64,000 bases of DNA from Pectobacterium zantedeschiae (GTDB lineage Bacteria; Pseudomonadota; Gammaproteobacteria; Enterobacterales; Enterobacteriaceae). The notes under the pieces were generated by a model that saw only the letters and a list, made by a program, of their open reading frames with translations, did no database searches and was not told where the DNA came from. The DNA lies in NCBI RefSeq assembly GCF_004137795.1, contig NZ_NWTM01000001.1, positions 2,159,229 through 2,223,228 of the forward strand, given 5' to 3'. Of the stretch, positions 26,307-35,833 are shown one piece after another. Both the position numbers and the translations under genes were made by a program. Each line of letters starts with the position of its first letter. Positions within the stretch are counted from its first letter, which is position 1.

Positions 26307-28636
26307 CGTCTGGGCGATTGCTCTGTCACCGGGCTATTCCAGTCGGGTGTTTTTCGCCCTGCGAGATGACGAATAAAAAAGTCCCACATTAGCCGCTGAC
26401 CGTATGCACCGCCGCTTACACCGTGACCTCCACCGGGCATATAAAACAGGTCAAAATCCTTATTGGCTTTAATCAGCCGATCGACAACCTGCATCGTTGT
26501 GGATGGATCAACGTTTTTATCCAGCTCCCCCACCATCAGCAACAATTTGCCCTGTAAACGCCAGGCATTTTCTGCATTGGAAGACTCCGTATACTCCTTT
26601 CCTATCGGCCACCCCATCCACTGCTCATTCCACCAGATTTTATCCATACGATTATCGTGACTGCCAGAATCCGCCACCGCGACAGTATAAAATTCAGGAT
26701 GAAAGAGCAGTGCTGCCATCGCGCTCTGCCCGCCCGCAGAAACCCCCGTAATACCGACACCACGAGCAATGTCATACCAGGGATACTGTCGTGCTACTGC
26801 CTGATGCCACAGAATCCTATCGGGGAAACCCGCATCCTTGAGGTTACGCCATGCCATATCGTGAAACGCACGCGAGCGGTTATTGGTGCCCATTCCGTCA
26901 ATCTTTGCCACAGCAAAGCCTAATTCGGTCAAGGGTTCGGGCCAAAAGGAAAAATCTTTCGGCACAAAAGAGCCATGCGGCCCGGCATAGATCCCCTCAA
27001 CAACAGGATATTTTTCCCCTTCATTAACATTATGTGGCGGATAAATAAGCCCCCAGATTTCGGTTTTACCGTCTCTACCCGGCGCTATGAACGGAACCGG
27101 AGGACGCCAGCCAGCGGCACGCAAGCGACTGATATCGGTGGTATTGACGCGCATAACGGCTTGATTATCGGCCGTACGATAGAGCGTGGTGATCGGCGGC
27201 AGATCGTAGCGCGAGTAGGTATCGATATAGTAATCGCCGTTGGGTGAAAAATTCAGCGTGTGGTTGGCGGGTTCCGGTGTTAATGCCGTCAGCTCGCTAC
27301 CGTCAAAGCCGATTTTGTAGCCGTGTGTGTAATAGGGATCTTCACCTTGATTGATGCCTGATGCACTGAAGTAAATTACCCGATTCTTTTCATCAACCCA
27401 GTTAACGGCGCGCACTACCCAATCACCTTGGGTAATGGCGTTTTTCACTGTTCCGGTCACAGCATCATACAGATACAGATGCTGCCACCCACTGCGCTCT
27501 GAAGCCCAGACGATCTCTGTACCGTTAGCCAGATCGTGCCGGTAATATTTACCGCTGCCGGTCAAAACCCCTGTCAGCGGCATATAATCGATAAACGTGT
27601 CCGCCGTTTCGTTAATCATCGTGCGTGCCTTGCCCGTTTCGCTATCCACTTCAATAACCCGATATACCTGATGACCACGCTGATTATATTCAAATGTGAA
27701 AACACGCCCCCCCTTCTGCCAAACGGGGTAAGAGAGCGAATAGGGATTTGGAAACAGAGCCGGATCGATAGCCGTAATACGCCGTGAAGCCACCTCAATC
27801 ACGACTGGCTGAGGCTTATCCCACGCATCGCCCGGTTTAGGGTAGGCAATCTGACTGTATTTCGGCTGTAACTGGTCTGCGGGCGAGGATTCAATGTAGT
27901 GAACATAACGTTTTTCAGCCCGCTGAGTACGGAATAGTACTAATCTCGCGCTGTCTGGAGACCAACTCAATCGTTCGATCTCGTACTCATTCTCTGCCGT
28001 TCCGTCCTGCGTGATGGTGGTCCGTTCACCATCCTGCTTACCGATCAGCACCAAATTGTGATTATCAACGATCGCCTCCCATTTCCCATCGGGCGATATC
28101 CGGCTCTGATACTGAGGGGTACCCTGACCGGGCTCCGAGGTTTGAGAGAGATCGGACACAACACGGCATTGATAGAGATGGATATCACAGCCAAGCAATC
28201 GTGCCCCTTGAGGGATAAATAACAGTTTTGCCTGTTCGTTATAATCAATCTGTTCAAACGGCAGTGTCGTCGCCGTCACTGGCTTGGTGAGTAATGGGTT
28301 GAGCGCCTGTGCCAGACGCTCGTGATCGAAAGCAGGCCGCTGAGTCTGGCTGGCGGCCTCCACCCGCATAAATTCATAACCACTGGGTCTATCTGCTGTG
28401 GCAACAACCGAGCGACGATAAACAAACGACTGGCCATCCGACTGCCATATCATCCGCCCCGGATAATGATCAACCAGCGTCCGGTAATACTGTCCCAGTT
28501 CCCGAACCCGGCGATAATCCTCGCGGTTCAGATCGGGCGACTCACTCGCCACGCCAGGCAAGGCCACGCTCGCTAAAAGCACTATCAGTACGTTGATACC
28601 GTGGCGCGTCATCGCCAGTCTGGTTTTCCCTATCAT
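26303..28636 (-). CDS. Exported S9-family (prolyl oligopeptidase/DPP IV type) peptidase
   Basis: About 777 residues. A signal peptide (INVLIVLLASVALPGVASE) indicates the periplasm. A WD-like beta-propeller region (for example LSWSPDSARLVLF, NFSPNGDYY) is followed by an alpha/beta-hydrolase domain with Ser about 633 in GVSAGGQSAM, the acid in GELDKNVDP and His in GGGHGV. Such enzymes trim short peptides, often after proline. The start is uncertain: ATG 28636, GTG 28648 or ATG 28612. It overlaps the ABC gene by nearly 100 bp, so it is the third gene of the receptor-ABC-peptidase operon driven from motif copy B. Confidence 0.87.
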   Translation of the reverse strand: MIGKTRLAMTRHGINVLIVLLASVALPGVASESPDLNREDYRRVRELGQYYRTLVDHYPGRMIWQSDGQSFVYRRSVVATADRPSGYEFMRVEAASQTQRPAFDHERLAQALNPLLTKPVTATTLPFEQIDYNEQAKLLFIPQGARLLGCDIHLYQCRVVSDLSQTSEPGQGTPQYQSRISPDGKWEAIVDNHNLVLIGKQDGERTTITQDGTAENEYEIERLSWSPDSARLVLFRTQRAEKRYVHYIESSPADQLQPKYSQIAYPKPGDAWDKPQPVVIEVASRRITAIDPALFPNPYSLSYPVWQKGGRVFTFEYNQRGHQVYRVIEVDSETGKARTMINETADTFIDYMPLTGVLTGSGKYYRHDLANGTEIVWASERSGWQHLYLYDAVTGTVKNAITQGDWVVRAVNWVDEKNRVIYFSASGINQGEDPYYTHGYKIGFDGSELTALTPEPANHTLNFSPNGDYYIDTYSRYDLPPITTLYRTADNQAVMRVNTTDISRLRAAGWRPPVPFIAPGRDGKTEIWGLIYPPHNVNEGEKYPVVEGIYAGPHGSFVPKDFSFWPEPLTELGFAVAKIDGMGTNNRSRAFHDMAWRNLKDAGFPDRILWHQAVARQYPWYDIARGVGITGVSAGGQSAMAALLFHPEFYTVAVADSGSHDNRMDKIWWNEQWMGWPIGKEYTESSNAENAWRLQGKLLLMVGELDKNVDPSTTMQVVDRLIKANKDFDLFYMPGGGHGVSGGAYGQRLMWDFFIRHLAGRKTPDWNSPVTEQSPRR

Positions 28637-30344
28637 GATGGTTATCACTTCCGGTTAGCGGTGTCAGATGTAAATGATGAGTATGGAAGGCAGCCAGCGT
28701 TTCCCGATGTGCCACGCTGATGATGGCGCTGTCAGGTAAAGCGTTTACCAGCGCTTGATAAACCCGCTGTTCCGTCTCCGGATCCAGCGCGCTGGTTGCT
28801 TCATCCAGAAAAATAAAATCGGGTCGATGCAGCAACGTGCGGGCTATCGCCACTCGCTGCTGCTCACCGCCAGATAGCAGATGCTGCCAGCGATCTTCAT
28901 TCTCCAACTGCGTCACCATATCCGGTAATTCACTATCGAACAGAGCCTGCCGACACTGCTCGTCGGTAAAATCCCGCACGTTGCCGGGGTAACACAGTGC
29001 CGCTTTCAACGTTCCCGTTGGGAGATAGCTTTTTTGTGGTAAAAATAGATAGTGTCTGTGGCGAGGACGCACAATTTCCCCCGTACCGTGATGCCATAGG
29101 CCAGCACAGGCGCGCAGTAGTGTGCTCTTACCCACCCCGGATACACCATTCACCATCCATCGTTCACCGGGTAATACTTGCCATTGATTCAACGCCGTTA
29201 ACGCACGGCCATCCGGTGTGAACAGATTCAGCCCCCGACAGGAAAATTCAGGCCCATCTTGTTCCGTCACCAGAATGGGCGACGACTGCCGCTCGCTTTT
29301 ATTCAGCACCTCTTCCATATCCTGCAAACGCTTCGTTAACGCCAGCCAACGAGTGAAGGCCTGATACGCCTGCATAAAGAAACTCAGCGTGGCGCCCAAT
29401 GAGCCATACGCCATCTGAATACGCGTCAGATCGCCAAAGGTGATCTCGCCACGCAGCAGTTGTGGCAACGCCAGCAGCGTCGGTAAGGGAGAAAGGAAAT
29501 GGCTAAACAGACTCTGACCAAATGACACTTTAAAGCCACGTAACAGTACGGCTAACGCATTGTCGCGCACGCGGGCAAACCGCTGGGTCAGTCGTTCCCC
29601 TTCGCGTGTGCCGCCTTGGTAGAAGGCAATCTGTTCCGCGTTTTCACGAATTTGAACCCCCAAAAAGCGGAAGTCTCCTTCCGCATTCTGCTGGTTCATA
29701 TTCAGTTTGATCAGCGCTTTGCCAAGCCAGTGTGAGAGTCCAACCTGTAGGAAATATTCAATATAGAGAACGTAAACCATATAGCCGGGTATCGCCCAGT
29801 CACTGCCCATGAACGAGAAGCGCAGCACCCCGGACACCGACCAAAATAGTGCGGTGTAGGTGACAGTGCTGATGACGACCGAGATAATGCTGAGAAGAAA
29901 ATTCAGCGAGGCCGACACCAGTTCGTTAACGTCATCGGCGATACGCTGATCGACATTCGTCAGCGTACCATCCCTTTCTATTTGGTAATACGCCGATGTC
30001 CCTGTCCAACGCCGAACATAATCAAGCGTCATCCAGGTACGCCAACGCAACGCCAGATATCCCTGAGCGAGTACATTTGTCCACCTCAGCATCATCGCAC
30101 CCAGACCGAGTACGAAGCTGAAGATAAACAGCGGTTTTATTTGCTCCCAATCCAGACCTATCAACGCATCGGTAAATTTCCCCGATATCCGGTTCGCCTC
30201 CACGCTGATATAGGCTGTCCCCAGATTAATGCTAATAATCACCGCCAGAATAAACAGCGCCAGATATTTCTCCGGCGTCAGCCAATAGGGCATCAGAATC
30301 TGGCCGATGCCCGGTCTTGTCGTACTCGTCTCGCTTGCGTTCAT
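28542..30344 (-). CDS. SbmA/YddA-type ABC transporter, membrane domain fused to ATPase
   Basis: 600-residue inner-membrane half-transporter. The membrane part (about 1-370) has the SbmA/BacA/YddA look: LRWRTWMTLDYVRRW, IERDGTLTNVDQRIADDV (EAA-like region), and RFLGVQIRENAEQIAFYQGG. The nucleotide-binding part has GVSGVGKSTLL (Walker A), LSGGEQQRVAIAR and FIFLDEATSALD. SbmA itself, which imports peptides, lacks the ATPase; YddA has it. The last about 35 residues are translated over the start of the peptidase gene. Placed between a TonB receptor and a peptidase, peptide transport is the natural inference. Confidence 0.88.
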   Translation of the reverse strand: MNASETSTTRPGIGQILMPYWLTPEKYLALFILAVIISINLGTAYISVEANRISGKFTDALIGLDWEQIKPLFIFSFVLGLGAMMLRWTNVLAQGYLALRWRTWMTLDYVRRWTGTSAYYQIERDGTLTNVDQRIADDVNELVSASLNFLLSIISVVISTVTYTALFWSVSGVLRFSFMGSDWAIPGYMVYVLYIEYFLQVGLSHWLGKALIKLNMNQQNAEGDFRFLGVQIRENAEQIAFYQGGTREGERLTQRFARVRDNALAVLLRGFKVSFGQSLFSHFLSPLPTLLALPQLLRGEITFGDLTRIQMAYGSLGATLSFFMQAYQAFTRWLALTKRLQDMEEVLNKSERQSSPILVTEQDGPEFSCRGLNLFTPDGRALTALNQWQVLPGERWMVNGVSGVGKSTLLRACAGLWHHGTGEIVRPRHRHYLFLPQKSYLPTGTLKAALCYPGNVRDFTDEQCRQALFDSELPDMVTQLENEDRWQHLLSGGEQQRVAIARTLLHRPDFIFLDEATSALDPETEQRVYQALVNALPDSAIISVAHRETLAAFHTHHLHLTPLTGSDNHHDRENQTGDDAPRYQRTDSAFSERGLAWRGE

Positions 30345-30405
30345 GCGTCGTTTCTACCTGCTGATTCGCGTGAATGGCCGTTCTCGTTGTCCGTCGAACG
30401 CGTTA

Positions 30406-32778
30406 TCAGAACGAATACGTCCCGGTAAGGCGCCATATCCGGCCATCTTTTACCCCCACCCATGAACGCGTGGATGATGGATAGTAGATATCGCGATCGA
30501 AAACGTTATTGACGCCCAGCGTCAGCGACCATACAGGCTGGCGATAGAAGACAGAGGCATCTGTCGAATATTGGCTACCGATATCAAAGGATTGCGTACC
30601 GCGTCCGCTGCTGGCACGTGAAGTCCCACTCACGCCAACAGAAGCTCCAGCCCCCTGAAAACGCCCTGACTGAATCTCATAGGACGTCCAAACGTTGCTG
30701 GCATGGCGCGGCGATCCTTGAGACTGAACCGCAGAAGGATCTTTGTTATCCGAATAGGTATAACTGGCTGTTACGTCCCATCCAGGCAGCACGGTGCCAT
30801 TCAGATCGACATCAAATCCTTGCGTTTCACGTCCTTCCGTACCGACCGCAATCCCATTCTGGAACACCACCAGATTTTGCTGTTTCAAGCTGAAAAAAGC
30901 GGTCGTCAATGTCAGGTCATCATCCAGCAAATTGAATTTCAGCCCTGCTTCTTTGGATTTACCCGTCGTCGGCGGCATCGTTTCCCCCGTGCGGCTAACC
31001 TGCGCATTACCGCTGAAGCTGTTCAGCAGGTTGGCATAAATCGTAATATCGGGCGTAATATCAAAGCTAAGACCGTAATTTGGAATCCATTTACTGGAGG
31101 AATAATTAGAAGGACGCGTTCCCACCAGATAAGAGTTATTCCAACTGGAGCGCTTCAGAGCAAGTTGGGCGTGCCATCTTTCCCACAGATCGATTTGATC
31201 CTGCAACAGGAAACCACTCTGGATCAGCTTCGAGTTATAGGTTTGCCTTGTGGGTTCACCAATACCGGGATAGACCAGCGAATCAGGGTTGTAGACATTG
31301 CCGTTAGTCAGCAACGTAAAGTCGCCATCGTAGCTGGTAAAACGCCCGTATTGGTAATCATGCCCAATCAGGAGCGTTTGGGTAATCGGCCCTAATTCCA
31401 CTTTGCCACGGAAATCGTTTTGCAGGCTCCAGTTCTGGTTGGTGGACTTATAGGCCAATGGGTGGCTGAATTTACTGCCATCATTATTGATTTGCAGCGT
31501 TTCATTCATTTTGGCCTGCATAGAGGCGCTTTGGAAACCCGCTTTACTGTTGAACGTCCAGCCGTGCAGCAGATCTTGTTCAAACTCGTAATAGGCATTC
31601 GTCGTTTTCAGCTTGTTATGATCATCCTTGTCGCCCAGTCGGTAGACGGGGAGTTTTTGTATCGCCCCATTGCTGAAGAACGTTCCCGCCGGGCCAGAAT
31701 CACGGAGTTGATTCACTTCCGCCCCCACCGTCAGCCGTGTGGCGTCCCCTTTCCATGAGAAAGCTGGGGCCAAATAGTCATTGTGGTTGCCGTTGAAGTC
31801 AGGATAAGAATGATTGGACTTCATGGTTGACGCATTTAAACGGTAGCTGAAAGCCTTGTCATCCGTGAGCGCACCGCCGAGGTCAATGGCAGTTTTGAAT
31901 TCACCGTAACGCGCGGCCTCTACCTTGACGCGCCGGATCGTCTCCGTCACAGGCTTTTTGCGCACGATGTTAATCGTTCCTGCGGCAGAGCTGCTCCCCG
32001 CCAATACCGATTGCGGCCCTTTCAGTACCTCAACACGTTCGATACCATCGATAGCCGTTCCCTGACCAATACCGGCGTTGCTGGATCCGGCAAGACCGTC
32101 CGTCGCGCCCGATGTCACGTTAAAACCGCGAATCCAATAGGTGGGAGTGCCCCGGTTAGACTGCACCGTCACCACGCTACCTGAGTTTTTCAACGCATCT
32201 TCCAGCGAGGTAGCCTGACGCTCATTGATCAGCTTATTACTGATTACCTGAACCGACTGTGCCGTTTGTTGCAGCGAGGTATTAGTGCGTAATGCCGAAG
32301 ATGACGTACCGGGGTTCAATACGGTTTCATCTTCACTGCCTGCACTGACAGTAATCGCAGGCAGCGTTTTATCACTCGCCTGTGCCACTTCTGCATCATT
32401 AGCGCGGGAAGAAACGATGGTCAGCGTGCCATTATCCGTCGTCGTCAATAATAACGGCGTACCTTGCAGTAAGCGTAAAATAGCCTGACGCGTTGAATAA
32501 TTGCCATTCAGCGCGGCACTCTGATAATTAGCCACCAGCGCAGGATTAAAAGAGAGCGTCTGTTTGCTTTGATTGGCGATAGCCAATAGCCCTTTTTGCA
32601 GATCACCCGCAGGAATAGAAAATGCCACGGTGTCATTTTCACCCACCGCATAGACGGTCATAGGAACGGTCGCCGCCCCCATGAATAGCGCAGAATTAAT
32701 CGCCAACATATTAGTGAAGAATAAGCGCTTCTTAAAACTCAGCCCCAGAGCGGGAGAGGCAGCATTACGTTTTTTCAT
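30406..32778 (-). CDS. TonB-dependent transducer-receptor with STN signalling domain
   Basis: 790-residue outer-membrane protein. Signal peptide to about residue 45, STN domain about 50-125 (SIPAGDLQKGLLAIANQS ... GNYSTRQAILRLLQG), plug about 165-285 (SLEDALKNSGSVV, RVEVLKGPQSVLAG, GTINIVRKKP), barrel to the terminal Phe (RLTGTYSF). The STN domain marks receptors that signal through a FecR-type anti-sigma protein, and fecR and fecI homologues are divergent next door. Promoter motif copy B lies 55 bp upstream. Ligand unknown; annotation pipelines would probably call it a siderophore receptor, but the peptidase-rich context argues for caution. Confidence 0.92.
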   Translation of the reverse strand: MKKRNAASPALGLSFKKRLFFTNMLAINSALFMGAATVPMTVYAVGENDTVAFSIPAGDLQKGLLAIANQSKQTLSFNPALVANYQSAALNGNYSTRQAILRLLQGTPLLLTTTDNGTLTIVSSRANDAEVAQASDKTLPAITVSAGSEDETVLNPGTSSSALRTNTSLQQTAQSVQVISNKLINERQATSLEDALKNSGSVVTVQSNRGTPTYWIRGFNVTSGATDGLAGSSNAGIGQGTAIDGIERVEVLKGPQSVLAGSSSAAGTINIVRKKPVTETIRRVKVEAARYGEFKTAIDLGGALTDDKAFSYRLNASTMKSNHSYPDFNGNHNDYLAPAFSWKGDATRLTVGAEVNQLRDSGPAGTFFSNGAIQKLPVYRLGDKDDHNKLKTTNAYYEFEQDLLHGWTFNSKAGFQSASMQAKMNETLQINNDGSKFSHPLAYKSTNQNWSLQNDFRGKVELGPITQTLLIGHDYQYGRFTSYDGDFTLLTNGNVYNPDSLVYPGIGEPTRQTYNSKLIQSGFLLQDQIDLWERWHAQLALKRSSWNNSYLVGTRPSNYSSSKWIPNYGLSFDITPDITIYANLLNSFSGNAQVSRTGETMPPTTGKSKEAGLKFNLLDDDLTLTTAFFSLKQQNLVVFQNGIAVGTEGRETQGFDVDLNGTVLPGWDVTASYTYSDNKDPSAVQSQGSPRHASNVWTSYEIQSGRFQGAGASVGVSGTSRASSGRGTQSFDIGSQYSTDASVFYRQPVWSLTLGVNNVFDRDIYYPSSTRSWVGVKDGRIWRLTGTYSF

Positions 32779-33221
32779 TTTTCCCTCGTCAATTGCTTCA
32801 ACAAATCAGTTTTTATTGGTCTTCGTATGATTTGTGCAATGACGATGAAAAAGTGACAGCAGGAATAGATTTTTTTTATGAATTAATTTTCCTTCAATAA
32901 GGTTCGAGTTGATTTAAAAAAAGTATTCCCCATTTTTCTCACCATTCAATGCGCCAGATATAAGAAAAACACCATCAATCAGCCTTCATCAACGGCCTTA
33001 CCGCCGCGTCATTGCAAAATGCGGGAAATCTTTTTTTTTACAAATTTCTTAGCAACATAACAATTATAAATAAACATATAAGAAAAACGTTGTTTGACTC
33101 ATCCGTATTTTGTCTTAAAACGCAATACAGGACTTATTGTTTTCGCTGTGTTGCGTCCTCGGGTTACCCCGGTTCAAAGATTGTCTGCTTATGTCGTGAG
33201 TTATGTTACTGAGGATGCCCT
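32779..33221. other. Divergent region between receptor and sigma-factor genes
   Basis: 443 bp without a gene. It holds promoter motif copy B on the minus strand and AT-rich DNA. I looked for a Fur box and for a fifth motif copy before the sigma gene and found neither, so control of the sigma gene itself is unexplained. Its ribosome site GAGGATG is close to 33210. Confidence 0.5.
32833..32858 (-). promoter_or_regulatory. ECF-type promoter motif, copy B (before the receptor operon)
   Basis: On the minus strand TGTCACTTTT, 9 nt, TTGCACA, 55 bp before the receptor ATG, with an eight-A tract about 11 bp upstream. Same spacing as copies A, C and D. Confidence 0.75.
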
Positions 33222-33743
33222 ATGTATACCGAGTCTGTTAAAAAAACCGACTTACTGTCGCTGATATTTCGCAGCGACTATCGCTGGCTAACAGACAAAT
33301 TACGCCGCCGCATTGCCTACGGCTGTGAAGCGGAAGATGTCGCCTCAGAGGCATTTCTACGTTTAGCTTCTCTACCGAATCTCGCCAACGTACAAGAACC
33401 GCGCGCAATGCTAACCACGCTCGCCAAACGCGTGCTGTATGAAAATTGGCGTCGCCGCGATCTGGAAAAAGCGTATCTCACCGCGCTGGCGAGTAAACCT
33501 GAATTTCACCATCCGTCACCGGAAGAGCAACAGCTGTTGATGGAAGCTCTGTTTTTCATCGATCAAGCATTGGACGGGCTTTCCACTAATGCACGACGGG
33601 CCTTTCTGTACAGCCAGCTTGATGGCATGACCTATGCTGACATTGCCGTACAGCTCAATGTCTCCACCAGTATGGTGAGAAAATATATCGCCAAAGCGCT
33701 GACCAACTGCTATCTGGCCACGCAGGATAGCAGTAACTTATAG
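33222..33743 (+). CDS. FecI-type ECF sigma factor
   Basis: 173 residues: sigma region 2 at about 15-80 (AEDVASEAFLRLASLPN, RAMLTTLAKRVLYENWRRRDLEKAY, cited in parts) and region 4 at about 105-160 with the helix-turn-helix MTYADIAVQLNVSTSMVRKYIAKAL. The RRDLEKAYL stretch after region 2 is typical of FecI-like sigma factors of cell-surface signalling. Its gene is followed nine bases later by the FecR homologue and is divergent from the STN receptor, so all three parts of the signalling chain are together. Probable recogniser of the four promoter motifs. Confidence 0.92.
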   Translation: MYTESVKKTDLLSLIFRSDYRWLTDKLRRRIAYGCEAEDVASEAFLRLASLPNLANVQEPRAMLTTLAKRVLYENWRRRDLEKAYLTALASKPEFHHPSPEEQQLLMEALFFIDQALDGLSTNARRAFLYSQLDGMTYADIAVQLNVSTSMVRKYIAKALTNCYLATQDSSNL

Positions 33744-33752
33744 GTGAACCGC

Positions 33753-34727
33753 ATGGCAAGACGACACATGGATGACCCAATTGCCGAACAGGCGATTGAA
33801 TGGATGGTACTGCTACGTTCCGGCGAAGCCACACAGACCGATTATGATGAGTACCGCCGCTGGCGATACGAAAATCCTCTGCATGAGTGTGCCTGCCAAC
33901 GCATCGAGCAAACGCTGGGGAAATTTCAGCCGCTTCTCGCCGCACTGCCCCATGACCCTATTCGCCAGGCACTATTAGCACCATCAGGTCGGCGGAAAGT
34001 CTTGCAATATGGGCTGGGCATGGTCGCTGTCGCGTCGCTAAGCAGCCTGCTACTTAACCAGCACTACCCATTATCACCGCTTCTATCTGATGTGAAGACC
34101 GCCACAGCAGAGCGCCTGCTCGTTCCGCTTAGTGATGGCAGCACGCTCATGCTGAACGCGCGTACCGCCATCGACATCAATGTCGAACCAGAAAATACCA
34201 TCCGTCAGGTCGGTATCCTCAACGGTGGTATCTTCGCGAAGATTACACCAGATGCACAACGCCCTTTTATTATTGATACCCAGATGGGGAATATTGTCGC
34301 GCTTCAGGCGAATGTAAACGTGCGTTATGAAAGCGGCGGCATCCACGTTGGCGTGCTGGATAACATCGCCAAGGTGACCAACCACGCAGGGCAAAGCCTG
34401 CGCCTCCACGCGGGTCAAGGCGTCTGGTTCGATCGCTCAACGCTCTATCAGGTTGCCGTCACGTCGGAAGCGGAAAGCGCCTGGATGCAGGGTCGCCTGG
34501 AAGTCCGCGATCGATCGCTGGCGTCGGTCATCAGCGAGCTGCGTGATTACACTCCCGGAATTATCCGGCTGGATCCGGCTATCGCCGATCTACGCGTCAG
34601 CGGCAATTTCCCGCTAGATAACCTGAACTACACGCTGGATTCTCTGGCGCAAACCATGCCTATCGCGATTGTGCATACCACGGATTACTGGATACATATC
34701 CGCGCCGCCGACGCCAGACACGTATAA
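33753..34727 (+). CDS. FecR-family anti-sigma/transmembrane regulator
   Basis: 324 residues. A cytoplasmic N-terminal domain (about 1-85, EQAIEWMVLLRSGEATQTDYDEYRRW) would bind the sigma factor, with one membrane helix near residues 90-112 (LGMVAVASLSSLLL). The periplasmic FecR domain includes LSDGSTLMLNARTAIDI, and a C-terminal STN-like portion (DRSLASVISELRDYTPG) would contact the receptor. A GTG nine bases earlier exists, but ATG 33753 has AGGTG well placed. It would pass the ligand signal from the STN receptor to the sigma factor. Confidence 0.9.
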   Translation: MARRHMDDPIAEQAIEWMVLLRSGEATQTDYDEYRRWRYENPLHECACQRIEQTLGKFQPLLAALPHDPIRQALLAPSGRRKVLQYGLGMVAVASLSSLLLNQHYPLSPLLSDVKTATAERLLVPLSDGSTLMLNARTAIDINVEPENTIRQVGILNGGIFAKITPDAQRPFIIDTQMGNIVALQANVNVRYESGGIHVGVLDNIAKVTNHAGQSLRLHAGQGVWFDRSTLYQVAVTSEAESAWMQGRLEVRDRSLASVISELRDYTPGIIRLDPAIADLRVSGNFPLDNLNYTLDSLAQTMPIAIVHTTDYWIHIRAADARHV

Positions 34728-34764
34728 GCGATGGTTCACAAAGATAAAAATTTCACGTATGTGG

Positions 34765-34790
34765 TGACACTTTTCCTGCCTCGTTGCACA
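34765..34790 (+). promoter_or_regulatory. ECF-type promoter motif, copy C (before tonB-exbB-exbD)
   Basis: TGACACTTTT, 9 nt, TTGCACA, 83 bp before the tonB-like start and just after fecR. Bases flanking the right half (CTCG before, TCG after) resemble copy D. Confidence 0.75.
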
Positions 34791-34873
34791 TCGTTAATAG
34801 AGGTCATCACAATCTCGATGTTCAGGGCGATATGAAGCGTCCGGCACCGTAAGCAAGAGCAGCAGAGGAAAAC

Positions 34874-35755
34874 GTGCAACAGGCATCCGTGCAACACCTT
34901 TCGTTAAACACGCACGTTGATGCGGCACCCGCCGCACGGCGTGACGTCGCACCCGCACAGCCGTCGCGCAGCATGACGGTGGCGGCACCCACACAGGGAG
35001 AAATGGGGAAGATTGTCCTTAGCTTTCTCACGGTCGCGCTGATCCATGCCGGTGTCGCAGCCTTACTCATCACTCGAACCACCGAATACACACCGATCAA
35101 CCTACTCAATCCAGCAGCCAGCATAAGCATTCAGGCGACGGTGGTTGAAGCGCCAGAACCCGAAGCGGTTCCCGAACCGTCGCCGGAGCCCCCCGTGCTG
35201 ACATCAGAACAGGGTGAACGTGAAATTGCCCCTGTGCCTGAAAAGCCAGTCGTTGAGGAACAGCAAACGCCACCGCCACCGGTCAAAAAAGAGGTTCACC
35301 AGCCGCCAGTGAAACCAGTGGTAAAACCACAGCCTGTCCGCCCAAAAACCACCGCCGAGCGCCAGCCTGCGACTCGTCCTGCACCGGAGCCTTCTCCCGC
35401 AGCACCGGAAGCGACACCAGGCCAGTTGACGCTCGCCAGCAAGGGCAACCTGATGCAGAACATTCCGGGGGCGCAGCCTAAACAGGTCGCATCCGTCGGC
35501 TGTGTCGTCCCGCAACCTGACTACCCCCGCCGCGCCAAGCGTCTCCAGCAGGAAGGCAACGTTCTGGTTCGTCTGGTGATTAGCCCAGAGGGGCGATTGC
35601 TCCGACACGACATCGCTCGCAGTAGCGGCTATGACACCCTCGATCAGGCCGCAGTTGAGGCCGTGGCACAGGCACGCTGTACGCCTTACCGCGAAAATGG
35701 ACAGGCCATTACCGTCATGACGATTCAGCCCGTTAATTTCCGGCTGACTCACTAA
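34874..35755 (+). CDS. tonB: TonB-like energy transducer
   Basis: 293 residues. Unusually long cytoplasmic N-terminus (about 48 residues), membrane helix about 49-67 (VLSFLTVALIHAGVAALLI) with the expected histidine, proline/glutamate-rich periplasmic spacer about 90-190 (PEPEAVPEPSPEPPV), and the TonB C-terminal domain about 205-293 (DYPRRAKRLQQEGNVLVRLVI, cited in part). GTG start with GAGGAAAAC upstream. It is an additional TonB, grouped with its own exbB and exbD and with the receptor it probably energises. Confidence 0.9.
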   Translation: MQQASVQHLSLNTHVDAAPAARRDVAPAQPSRSMTVAAPTQGEMGKIVLSFLTVALIHAGVAALLITRTTEYTPINLLNPAASISIQATVVEAPEPEAVPEPSPEPPVLTSEQGEREIAPVPEKPVVEEQQTPPPPVKKEVHQPPVKPVVKPQPVRPKTTAERQPATRPAPEPSPAAPEATPGQLTLASKGNLMQNIPGAQPKQVASVGCVVPQPDYPRRAKRLQQEGNVLVRLVISPEGRLLRHDIARSSGYDTLDQAAVEAVAQARCTPYRENGQAITVMTIQPVNFRLTH

Positions 35756-35833
35756 GAAAACACCCGCGTTGAAAGAGCGCATCTGTCGTTTCGCAAACAC
35801 GCCCGAATCAGGTTATTGCATAAGAGGTCACAC

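Noticed and set aside
30406-32778. Haem/hemophore (Has-type) uptake locus
   Set aside because: No hemophore gene, type I secretion genes or haem utilisation genes accompany the receptor.
33001-33221. Fur box or fifth ECF motif before the sigma factor gene
   Set aside because: No match good enough to either consensus was found by eye.
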